A stretch of 64,000 nt of DNA, taken from Lunatimonas salinarum (lineage in GTDB: Bacteria > Bacteroidota > Bacteroidia > Cytophagales > Cyclobacteriaceae). Positions 20,866 to 28,167 of the stretch are shown here, piece after piece. The DNA is taken from assembly GCF_017811155.1 (NCBI RefSeq), contig NZ_JACVCV010000002.1:310001-374000 (forward strand). Direction: 5' to 3'. The notes beneath the pieces were generated by a model. That model made no database searches. It had not been told where the DNA came from and saw nothing but the letters and a program-made list of their open reading frames with translations. A program made the position numbers and the translations under genes. Each line of letters opens with the position of its first letter. Within the stretch, counting starts at the first letter, position 1.

Positions 20866-20956
20866 AATCAATTGGAATTTAAAAATTAGTACTGTAATTT
20901 AATGTCAATCGAACCTCTTCGATTTCCCGGAGGAATTGGTATTCCTCCGGTTTTTT
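20866..20956 (+). ncRNA. Candidate CreR-like cas-regulating guide RNA
   Basis: Seen: ATTGGAATTTAAAA at 20871-20884 matches the crRNA-sense repeat 3' end at 12 of 14 positions; the pseudo-spacer starts at 20885; a hairpin TCGAA-CCTC-TTCGA lies at 20909-20922; an intrinsic terminator ends the unit at 20956. The pseudo-spacer shares 17 of its first 18 nt with 20822-20839, mismatched only at position 6, which Cascade does not read, and loses identity after position 18. Known: CreR and CreA RNAs are degenerate crRNAs that guide Cascade to promoters for repression without cleavage. Inferred: this RNA represses the cas6 operon. The 5' repeat half is not conserved, and the handle (ATTTAAAA) differs from ATTGAAAT at two positions. 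Confidence 0.6.
20927..20956 (+). terminator. Intrinsic terminator between the guide RNA candidate and small genes
   Basis: A perfect 10-bp stem, CCGGAGGAAT / ATTCCTCCGG, with a 4-nt loop is followed by six T on the plus strand only. No protein gene ends before it, so a short plus-strand non-coding transcript is the natural client. Confidence 0.85.
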
Positions 20957-20978
20957 GATATAATTTAATTTAATAGGT

Positions 20979-21260
20979 ATGAAAACCGAATACGACCACT
21001 CGCACCTTAGCCTAACAGCACTCCATAAAGAGGGTATTCGCTCTCCAAAAGAGCTTGAGGAAGTAATAGAATGGAAATACTCGCACTGTGAAGAAGATTT
21101 GGAAATCTTGGAATTTCCGGTGTTCAGAATTACTGGCTTAACTGATAAATGCAAAGGCATCAGAGTGATTCCAACTTTTAACGAGGTAGGCAAATACATA
21201 ACGCTGGATGCAAGAATTGCCAGCCGGGATTTGATTTTTACGTTGTTCTCGGCAAAGTGA
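20979..21260 (+). CDS. Small unrecognised protein between two cas6 genes
   Basis: 93-residue soluble acidic protein (MKTEYDHSHLSLTALHKEGI at the start) with no signal peptide, membrane segment or motif I recognise. It is on the plus strand, opposite to all cas genes, 22 bp after the terminator of the candidate guide RNA. Codon use and amino acid composition look like real coding sequence, and the opposite frame (202 codons) does not. It could pair with the 54-residue gene downstream as a toxin-antitoxin-like or regulatory pair; this is speculation from size and position only. Confidence 0.7.
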   Translation: MKTEYDHSHLSLTALHKEGIRSPKELEEVIEWKYSHCEEDLEILEFPVFRITGLTDKCKGIRVIPTFNEVGKYITLDARIASRDLIFTLFSAK

Positions 21261-21311
21261 TTTTTTAAAACACCTTTAGAACTATTGACCTCATTTTTTG
21301 TATATTTGAAC

Positions 21312-21476
21312 ATGGCAAAAATTAAACATCTACAGTTAACATCTAATTTTTCAAATCCATTCCTTGGCCCTGAAAGGGAAAAGCTATGGACAAAATTGGA
21401 TGAAAATGCCAGGCCAATCTCTCGAGAAGAACTTATCAAAAAGGCTAAAGACCTTAAAAAGAAAAAGGGTTCCTGA
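21312..21476 (+). CDS. Small basic unrecognised protein
   Basis: 54-residue protein with Lys-rich ends (MAKIKHLQL at the start, KKAKDLKKKKGS at the end). The segment PISREELIKKAKDLKKKK looks helical. It is 51 bp downstream of the 93-residue gene and convergent with the second cas6, whose stop is 8 bp away. TATATTTG at 21300-21307 matches TAnnTTTG but is so close to the ATG that the mRNA would be almost leaderless. Start taken at 21312; the longer frame adds nine residues without support. Confidence 0.55.
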   Translation: MAKIKHLQLTSNFSNPFLGPEREKLWTKLDENARPISREELIKKAKDLKKKKGS

Positions 21477-21483
21477 TATCCCA

Positions 21484-22281
21484 TCATACATCACCTCCTT
21501 TCACCTCCACACAACCAAATCCCTGGCTTCCTAGGTGTCCAAAGCCTGCGTAGTATCCAATCTCGTGGAGCTCTGTTGGCAGACATAGGGAAAACCTAAA
21601 GGTATAGCCTATCAATTTCGTTTCTCTTGCCGTCTGCTGTTTGATCGTGACGCCGTTTTTATAGACCTTACCAAGTATCCTATAGTCGAAGTTGGGCAGG
21701 CAGGAATTCAACGAATCGCCTTCAGCTGACGCGAGTGCTAAAGCCTGTTGCTTTGCTGTCAGGTTACGCACCAGCAATATCCAAAAATCCCGCTCCCCCG
21801 GATGCAGGTAATCCTCTCCCCCTTCCGGGCGTTTGCGCCGGATAAATATTGGCGAAAGACACCTATAGGTCATCCATTCCGAAAACAAAACAGGTTGCTG
21901 CCCAGCAACCTGCGTAACCGTATACGCTACACTCCCGCTCCGGTCTCCAATTTCCAATCCCTGATCCAAAAACAACCCCCGGATAAAACCCTCTGCTGCA
22001 CGATCTATTAAAAAGGAAATCTCAAACCAGGCCTTTCTGCCCTCATGTACCATCCTATCCGACCCTTTTATCACTTGACATTGGTCGAACTTCAAGCGTG
22101 AAAAGACAAACAGCCTGTATTTTTTTCCAAAAGCGGCATACCCTGCCCCATGAAGAAATTCGCTGAAATCACTGTCAGCACTATCTATCATGCGATAAAT
22201 TACGGAGGAAAGCTCATACTGATAGTTCACTGGCAATACCGAACTTGGCCCAGTACGTTCTAATGATATCAAAAACCTCAT
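21484..22281 (-). CDS. cas6: Second Cas6 endoribonuclease, outside main operon
   Basis: 265-residue Cas6, longer than the copy at 20156-20812 and not a close paralog of it. The N-terminal region VLPVNYQYELSSVIYRMI and the glycine-rich loop GYYAGFGHLGSQGFG are typical. Tyr29 and His44 sit where the catalytic Tyr and His of Cas6 proteins are found. It is a single gene, separated from the cas operon by two opposite-strand genes. Two Cas6 proteins with one visible repeat type is unexpected: one may serve another array, or this one may be left from a second locus. Confidence 0.92.
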   Translation of the reverse strand: MRFLISLERTGPSSVLPVNYQYELSSVIYRMIDSADSDFSEFLHGAGYAAFGKKYRLFVFSRLKFDQCQVIKGSDRMVHEGRKAWFEISFLIDRAAEGFIRGLFLDQGLEIGDRSGSVAYTVTQVAGQQPVLFSEWMTYRCLSPIFIRRKRPEGGEDYLHPGERDFWILLVRNLTAKQQALALASAEGDSLNSCLPNFDYRILGKVYKNGVTIKQQTARETKLIGYTFRFSLCLPTELHEIGYYAGFGHLGSQGFGCVEVKGGDV

Positions 22282-22682
22282 AGCGTAGTAGATGCGTAAT
22301 AATTCAATTAACCATTGCTGGTTTTGCTAAAATTAGCGTCCTATTTTCGGAAGAATTCAAAAGACCGACGAAATCAAACGATATTCCGAAAGACTCTCAA
22401 AGGCAGTTGTTTAAACTAGCCGATTTGAACCCATAAGATCGACAAAAATTCGATTATAAAAAATACCATGATCGGGGTATTTTTTGGGATTTATCAAAAA
22501 AACAACACGATTTTCCCATAAATCCAGAAATAAATGTATCTGTACAATCCATGCCCGACCTCGATCAGCTGACTCTTGGCATGCAACGAACCTGGAATTT
22601 GGAACATACACACTAGCTTGGCCCAAGAAGCGGCGGCCCTATTCAAACCCCATGCCGCAAAAAACAGCCAACCACTTGACCA
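22282..22682. other. Intergenic region upstream of the second cas6
   Basis: About 400 bp without a supported gene. It must hold the promoter of the second cas6 but I see no exact TAnnTTTG box on the minus strand. Two overlapping short open frames on either strand have no recognisable protein features. Confidence 0.6.
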
Positions 22683-23455
22683 TTACCCATCCATGAGACC
22701 GGCATTTCGCAGTTCGCTTCGAAATGCCCGTAACCGGCTGTATTTCCGATCTAGCCTAACGATAAGGGCTGCCGCATCCTCTCGAATCTCAGGCGTGTCC
22801 GAGGCAAAAAGAAGCACCCACGCAACACGCTGGTAAAAATCCCGACCACGCTCTTCCTCTAGCAGTTCTTCAATCTTCGCTTCCAACATCAGCAGGGCCT
22901 TATGGGGTTGGTAAATCAGGCAAGGCTCTAGGATGTCCCGCAGGTTCCACCGGTTGCAATGAACATCTGCAAAACGGAGCGCCTCGGGATATCGCTTCTC
23001 CAGAAAAAGCCCATTTCTCCAAAGCTCCCCGGCTATGCGTGCAAACTCGGCCTTGTTAGAAACCTCGTAATAGGTAAGTAGGGAACTGGCAACCGATCGG
23101 TTCTTTTTATAATATCGACGTGCCGACCTTTCCCAGGCTTGGTTTCCGCCGACCTTTCGTTGTAGTTCTGTGTAGAGCCAAGGGAGGTGATCCGCCGCAT
23201 TACGGGATTCGACCACGTCCAAAACGATGGCAGCCTTCGTACCGGTATGGATGATGGCCTCTAGGAGCGGCTCAAAAAAAAACCAAAAAGTCGGTATGTT
23301 GTCGATGATACCGCACAAAATAATCTAAAACAGCGGTGGACACGGTAAAAAGCTGATCGGACGACAGCTGAATGGACTTGAACAAAGGCGTGCAATGCTG
23401 CAGGTTGTCAATCAACAAATCGAGCAGAAATCTCCCAAAAGCTGCACTACCCCAA
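22683..23455 (-). pseudogene. Decayed paralog of the helical cas-operon protein
   Basis: The frame ending at 22683 is clearly homologous to the 467-residue protein at 13548-14951: LPWLYTELQRKVGG matches LPWLYTELHRKTGG, and both end in similar blocks. Three lesions are visible. The first about 160 residues are missing. A frameshift falls at a 9-A run (23274-23282), with homology continuing upstream in another frame (FKSIQLSSDQLFTVST). Roughly 70 residues are deleted after the LWRNGLF segment, near 23010. An alternative is a phase-variable homopolymer, but the other two lesions favour a dead gene. Confidence 0.85.
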
Positions 23456-23498
23456 AGGGATAATTCCCATGGACAGTGCCAGTGCGGTGCCTATACTA

Positions 23499-23648
23499 TC
23501 AATCCTTGCCTTTGGCACGGGCACTGCTACAGCGCTTGGAGCAGTATTTTACTTCCTCCCAATTCCGTTCCCACTTCTTCCGCCAACTAAAGGGACGCTG
23601 ACAAACGGGACAGACCTTGGAAGGGAGGTGTTGCTTTTTTGCCTTCAT
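23499..23648 (-). CDS. DUF2256 zinc-ribbon-like small protein
   Basis: 49-residue protein found by translating the minus strand. The core is [15 protein letters not shown] (residues 13-27), then [10 protein letters not shown] (31-40): two Cys pairs and the RPFxWRKKW signature of DUF2256. The family is a small presumed zinc-binding protein, often encoded beside photolyase/cryptochrome genes; its function is unknown. No photolyase gene is visible in the window. Start at 23648; an upstream ATG is out of frame. Confidence 0.82.
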   Translation of the reverse strand: MKAKKQHLPSKVCPVCQRPFSWRKKWERNWEEVKYCSKRCSSARAKGKD

Positions 23649-23728
23649 TCGTGCATTCCCTCATTGAACCTTTTCAGGTAAACCCATTTGGCAAAAAAGA
23701 GTTAAAAAAAATCAAGAGAGATACGCTA

Positions 23729-24550
23729 TCAAGGACGTTGCACAAAACCAAAGGGGGCGGTATGGAAATGATGGGTTTTAGGTGCCTGATGGTGCACGTG
23801 GGGCTGTATCTTTTGGATGCCAAACACCATCGCCAGCCCCAGGCAGAGTACCGCCACGTAGGAAACCCGTACCCGTGCCAATCGACTCTTTCGAAAAAGC
23901 TCGGGCAAAAGCCGGCCCAGAGCCACATAGAGAAATCCCCCAGCCGTAAATGCCAATAGGAGTGCCGGAGAAATCAGCAGCCAGTGTTGCATGCCAAATG
24001 ACACGAGTACACCAAGTACCGCTGTAAGAGACACCAGCATATTTAGGCGAACAACCTTCTTGGGCGTAAAGCCACTGTATACCAGGGTACCTGACTCACC
24101 CAATTCCTGTGGAAGCTCGTGAAGCAAGACGGCCAGCGTAGTTGCCATGCCCAATTCCACGTGAATCAAGTAACTGGTACCAATTACCAGGCCGTCGATG
24201 AAATTATGAAAGCCATCACCGACCAGTGTCAGGTACCCTAGCGACCCGTGAGGGTTACCCACCTCACGATGCCGGCGGTGAAATAGGCCATCCAACATCC
24301 AAAACACCAAAGCCCCTCCCAAAAAACCCAACACAACAGGGTAGGGCTCCAGGGATTCGTGGCTTGCCTCCGGAAGCAAGTGAAAAAAGACGTTGCCTAG
24401 AAGCATGCCGGCCGTCAACGCCAATAGCCAGGGTAAGGCCTGGTTAACAAACGTCCTGTTCACTAGCTGATAAACCAGTCCCACCAACGAAACCAACCCC
24501 ACCGCCAGGGCACTAAGCAGCGCAGCGCCAAACGCAATTCCTCCTATCAT
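23729..24550 (-). CDS. ZIP-family divalent metal transporter
   Basis: 273-residue membrane protein of the ZIP family (zinc and related metals into the cytoplasm). About eight hydrophobic segments; the metal-site motifs are HNFIDG in TM4 and HELPQELG in TM5. A His-rich loop (FHRRHREVGNPHG) lies mid-protein and a His-rich C-terminus (VHHQAPKTHHFH) follows the last helix. I chose the start at 24550 because the longer frame overlaps the palindrome at 24564-24580. It is divergent from a His-rich lipoprotein gene, suggesting joint metal control. Confidence 0.92.
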   Translation of the reverse strand: MIGGIAFGAALLSALAVGLVSLVGLVYQLVNRTFVNQALPWLLALTAGMLLGNVFFHLLPEASHESLEPYPVVLGFLGGALVFWMLDGLFHRRHREVGNPHGSLGYLTLVGDGFHNFIDGLVIGTSYLIHVELGMATTLAVLLHELPQELGESGTLVYSGFTPKKVVRLNMLVSLTAVLGVLVSFGMQHWLLISPALLLAFTAGGFLYVALGRLLPELFRKSRLARVRVSYVAVLCLGLAMVFGIQKIQPHVHHQAPKTHHFHTAPFGFVQRP

Positions 24551-24563
24551 CCTGCAAATATAC

Positions 24564-24580
24564 ATGCAACATTATTGCAT
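24564..24580. promoter_or_regulatory. Palindromic operator candidate for metal regulator
   Basis: ATGCAA-CATTA-TTGCAT is a perfect 6-bp-arm palindrome midway between the divergent ZIP and His-rich lipoprotein genes. Extra TGCAA half-sites lie nearby (24553 and 24602). A Fur/Zur-family repressor would fit the gene pair; the regulator identity is inferred. Confidence 0.5.
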
Positions 24581-24617
24581 AAAAAGAACAAATGGCTTAA
24601 TTTGCAAAGAAAAAAAC

Positions 24618-24995
24618 ATGAAATCATCACCTATCCTCATTTGGTTACTGTATCTATTGGTAGGCTGCAACGATACTACACAGGAAAAACAGCTTCAAGA
24701 AGCGTATTCGTTTCATGAAAAATCCCTGGCCATTCGGGAAAAACTTGAAAACCTTCTAAAGTCAGCGGAGCACCTCGCTCCCACCCAGTATGATGAGCTG
24801 AGAGCTTTTCTAGAGGAATGGGACAATAGCTTTGTGGAGGTTCCCGGGTTTGAACACACCCACGACCACGATCACCAAGGGCACGACCACCACCATGCGC
24901 ATAAGGCACCCGAGCTCACCCCCCAGCAACATCTCCAACTGCAGCAGCACCTATACGGAGAACTGATGGAGGCCTATAAATCCGTAAAAAAATGA
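24618..24995 (+). CDS. His-rich lipoprotein, probable zinc binding
   Basis: 125-residue lipoprotein. Signal peptide MKSSPILIWLLYLLVGC ends at the lipidated Cys17. A long helical middle region is followed by a dense His/Asp cluster (HTHDHDHQGHDHHHAHK) at about residues 79-95. Such clusters bind zinc or similar ions at the cell surface or in the periplasm. With the divergent ZIP gene and shared palindrome it probably belongs to a metal-acquisition or buffering unit. Start at 24618 selected because it gives a proper signal peptide. Confidence 0.78.
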   Translation: MKSSPILIWLLYLLVGCNDTTQEKQLQEAYSFHEKSLAIREKLENLLKSAEHLAPTQYDELRAFLEEWDNSFVEVPGFEHTHDHDHQGHDHHHAHKAPELTPQQHLQLQQHLYGELMEAYKSVKK

Positions 24996-25308
24996 TGTAT
25001 ACACACCTAATAATTTTTCGTAGTTCTAAACCAAAAAATAAGTCGTCAAAAATATTTTCTGCATTTTTACCATTTTTAAAATAATATTGCTTCTTATTTT
25101 AATTCCTAAAAATTCATTAAAAAAATTTCCCCCATGTGGTAGAATTTTATTAGTTTAGTGAGATTTTAGAAGTGAGAGTTTTGCCTCGTAATGCATTTCT
25201 TGAAGCAATAATAGCTGAAGTCAGTTAAAGATAAACCCCAAAAAAGGAACCCTCTTGGGTTCCTTTTGTTTTTTTTCAGCTCAGCTTGAATTCGAGACCA
25301 AGCGTCGG
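24996..25308. other. AT-rich intergenic region with terminator at right end
   Basis: No gene seen in 24996-25240. The right end carries the terminator listed separately. A possible 18-codon GTG frame near 25174 is too short to support. Confidence 0.5.
25241..25277 (-). terminator. Terminator of the efflux gene pair (bidirectional shape)
   Basis: Stem AAAGGAACCC / GGGTTCCTTT (25243-25252 and 25257-25266) with loop TCTT. T-rich runs follow on both strands, so it can end the minus-strand tolC-like operon and any plus-strand transcript. Confidence 0.8.
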
Positions 25309-26610
25309 TTAGTTGGAATCCTTTTTCGGTGCGACTTTTACCGGTTTTTGGTCTTCGAGCTGCTTGCTCACCACAAAATACGGCCCTGTGATAATTTCCT
25401 GTCCTTCCTGTAGGCCTTCGAGTATTTCTATGTTGTCAAAGTCTGATATGCCGGTTTTCACCTGCACCATCTTGGCTAGGTTTCCTTCTTTCACAAAAAC
25501 CAGCTCCTTCAACTTAGCGGCCCCGTTGGTAGACTCCTCCGTTTGATCCTCCCGGGTAGTAACCGAGGCCAAGGGTACAGCCAACACATTTTCCTTCCGA
25601 TTGGTCAATATCTCTACCGATGCCGTCATTCCTGGACGGAAGGGATAAGGGTTACTCTCGGTTATCAGATCCTCGTAGGAATCGTTTAAGATACGGATCC
25701 GCACTTCAAACTCCGTTACTGCATCTGCACTTGCCTTTTCATTGGCCGAATTGGCGATGGCTGTAACCTTGCCGGCAAAGCGTTTGCCACTAAAGGCATA
25801 GGAGTCTACATCGATGATGACGTCATCGTCCATGGAGATGCGCACGATGTCGTTTTCGTTGACATTGACTCGAACCTCCATGCGGGAAAGATCGGCGATA
25901 CGTAGCATTTCGGTACCGGCCATCTGCGCGGTACCCACCACACGCTCGCCCTTTTCTACCAGTAATTTGGAAACGATTCCATTGGTGGGGGAATACACAT
26001 TCGTCAGTCGAAGATTTTCAGCGGCCTCGTCTACCGTGGCCTGAGCACTCTTCACCACAAATTCTGCCGCCAATACCGTCTGTTCGGCGGCATCCAAGTC
26101 ATTTTTTGCCGAGAGGTAGTTAGAATTGATCTGTTCGAAATCTGCATCAGAGATCACCTTATCCCGGTACAGACTCAAGTTCCGATCATATTCCAACTGT
26201 GCCCGGGTAAAGACGGCTTCTGAACGCTTTAATGCCGCCTTGGACTGCGCCAAATTGGCCATCTGTTGATTTAGCGTAGCTCTGGCCCTGTCAAGTGCAG
26301 AAATAAAATTGTCGGGACGAATCTTAACCAGTAAGTCATTGACTTTTACCGAGTCTCCCTCCATGACATTGAGTTCGATGATCTCCCCTGCCACATCGGG
26401 GCTTAATTTCACCTCGGTTTCCGGCTGCACTACCCCGGAGGAACTCACCTTCTCCGTGATATCCTTGAAGCCTACCTTGGCCACCTCCACATCAATTTCC
26501 TTGGGGCCACCGATCCACCCTTGAGACTTTCCGATGAGAATTCCTACTATAAGCACTGCAATCACTCCCAAGAGGATGAATAGCACTTTATTTGATTTCT
26601 TTTTTGCCAT
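25309..26610 (-). CDS. HlyD/MacA-family membrane fusion protein
   Basis: 433-residue periplasmic adaptor of a tripartite efflux pump. An N-terminal membrane anchor (LFILLGVIAVLIVGILIG) is followed by a lipoyl half-motif (LSPDVAGEIIELNVMEGDSV), a long coiled-coil hairpin (about residues 115-205), the second lipoyl half (VYSPTNGIVSKLLVEKGERV) and beta-barrel domains. MacA-like proteins link an ABC pump to an outer-membrane channel. It lies 8 bp after the TolC gene, but no inner-membrane pump gene is present; a terminator follows directly. Confidence 0.92.
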   Translation of the reverse strand: MAKKKSNKVLFILLGVIAVLIVGILIGKSQGWIGGPKEIDVEVAKVGFKDITEKVSSSGVVQPETEVKLSPDVAGEIIELNVMEGDSVKVNDLLVKIRPDNFISALDRARATLNQQMANLAQSKAALKRSEAVFTRAQLEYDRNLSLYRDKVISDADFEQINSNYLSAKNDLDAAEQTVLAAEFVVKSAQATVDEAAENLRLTNVYSPTNGIVSKLLVEKGERVVGTAQMAGTEMLRIADLSRMEVRVNVNENDIVRISMDDDVIIDVDSYAFSGKRFAGKVTAIANSANEKASADAVTEFEVRIRILNDSYEDLITESNPYPFRPGMTASVEILTNRKENVLAVPLASVTTREDQTEESTNGAAKLKELVFVKEGNLAKMVQVKTGISDFDNIEILEGLQEGQEIITGPYFVVSKQLEDQKPVKVAPKKDSN

Positions 26611-26618
26611 GAGACAGT

Positions 26619-27965
26619 TTAATTTAACGAAAGCGGTCTTCCCAAATAGAAGTCCAGCACTTTAACTCTAAAAACGTATTCATACTTGGAAGTAATCAGG
26701 TCGGCCTGCGCATTAAAAAGGTTATTTTGCGCCACCTGATAATCCACCGCATTGATTCCCCCTACCTCAAAGCGTTGCGTGGCCATTCGAAACGACTCCT
26801 CCAGAGCCTCCACACGCTTGGTGGAACTCTCAAAAGACTGCCTGGCCGCATAAGCTGACGTGTAGGCTGTTTCGATGTCCTGACGCAGTTGATTTTTGAC
26901 CTCCACTTCCTGAATTTCACTCAAACGCTTCTGAATACGTGCCCGCTGCAGGCCTGCACGGTTTCGAAATTGCGAAAAGATGGGAATGTTCAATGCCATG
27001 TTCATGGATTGGGAGAGGTTATTCTCAAACTGCCGAAGCAAGGGGTCGGCGGTACCAAAGGTAGTTTGATCCACGTAGTTGGAAAATACGTTTGCATTTA
27101 GCCCCAGCGTGGGCATAAATGCACCTTTTGCCAAGCGTATTCCAATTTCGGCACTGTTTACTTCCAGCTCTGACGCCTTGACCTGAGGAAGGATACCCAC
27201 CGCTGTACCATAGATTTCGGCCACACCGGCACCCACCATCTCCAATCCCGCGATATCCAGCTCGGGTACTTCGATGTCAAACTCATCGGTAAAGGGAATT
27301 AATAGCTGTTGGGACAGATTCAGCCTGGCGATGCGGTGGTTATTGCCGGCATTGATCAGTTCGAGTTCGGTTGTTGCCTTTTGTGCTTCCAGATCCAACA
27401 GGTCAGCAATCGGCAACGCCCCGGCAGTAACCAGTCGGCTCGTACGCTCCACCTGCTCGGACACAGTACGCAATTGGGATTGGGCGATATTCACCTGCTC
27501 CTTGGCAAAGGCCACATTTACAAACAGGTTTATCACATTCAGCTGAATGTCATTTTCTGCTGTAGCCACATTTAGGCGGCCGATCTCCACCTGCGTCTTG
27601 GCTTGTTCGATCCGGTTTACGATCTGACGCCCCGCGTAAAGGGGTACATTTCCACTAGCGGAGATGTTGACATTGCCGATGCGGCGGGTTTCGAATAAAT
27701 TCGTAACGGGGTTGATAGACCTTCCCCAACGAAATCCGGAAGATAAGGAGGAAGAAAAGGAAGGAATCATCTGTCCCTGCGCTTCCAGCATCGCCGCTTC
27801 TGAATTGGATAAGTTCAACCTGCTGCGCTGGAGCGTCAAGTTATTTTCGAGCGCTATTTCGATGCATTGCTGCAAAGTCAGCGGACCTACCGGGTCTCCT
27901 GTCTGAGCAGCAGAACTGAACATCCAAATCAAGCAAGAAAAAGTCAGTAAAAAATTTTTTTGCAT
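26619..27965 (-). CDS. TolC-family outer membrane efflux protein
   Basis: 448-residue outer-membrane channel. Signal peptide from the start at 27965 (MQKNFLLTFSCLIWMFSSAAQ), then the typical TolC start PLTLQQCIEIALENNLTLQ and two repeats of long helices with the usual QA.. and NLFNAQADLITSKYEYVF segments. The longer open frame adds 21 residues before the signal peptide and was not used. Operon with the membrane fusion protein downstream. Confidence 0.92.
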   Translation of the reverse strand: MQKNFLLTFSCLIWMFSSAAQTGDPVGPLTLQQCIEIALENNLTLQRSRLNLSNSEAAMLEAQGQMIPSFSSSLSSGFRWGRSINPVTNLFETRRIGNVNISASGNVPLYAGRQIVNRIEQAKTQVEIGRLNVATAENDIQLNVINLFVNVAFAKEQVNIAQSQLRTVSEQVERTSRLVTAGALPIADLLDLEAQKATTELELINAGNNHRIARLNLSQQLLIPFTDEFDIEVPELDIAGLEMVGAGVAEIYGTAVGILPQVKASELEVNSAEIGIRLAKGAFMPTLGLNANVFSNYVDQTTFGTADPLLRQFENNLSQSMNMALNIPIFSQFRNRAGLQRARIQKRLSEIQEVEVKNQLRQDIETAYTSAYAARQSFESSTKRVEALEESFRMATQRFEVGGINAVDYQVAQNNLFNAQADLITSKYEYVFRVKVLDFYLGRPLSLN

Positions 27966-28167
27966 AAATCCAAAGCTTAAGGTAACTGGTTTACTGCTAA
28001 CGGTTGAGCCGTTAATCACAACTTCCATGCTAGCACACTAAATTCTTGTGTAACTTTACAAAATAAACAATAAATGGGCGTTATGACCAATTAAAACCGC
28101 TCTTTATTTAGAAAATACAACTTGCATTTCGAAGTGGGCATTCATTTGAACGAAAACGAACACCAAA

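Noticed and set aside
20879-21487. 202-codon minus-strand frame between the cas6 genes
   Set aside because: It lies opposite the two small plus-strand genes and over the guide RNA candidate, has a low-complexity Ser/Phe/Leu composition, and has no family resemblance.
22282-22340. Possible second repeat-like handle (AATTGAA on the minus strand) upstream of the second cas6
   Set aside because: Only about 7-8 nt match, no following pseudo-spacer with a target and no terminator; chance level in AT-rich DNA.
25140-25230. Possible tRNA or small peptide gene in the gap before the efflux pair
   Set aside because: No cloverleaf could be drawn, and the GTG-started frame has only 18 codons.
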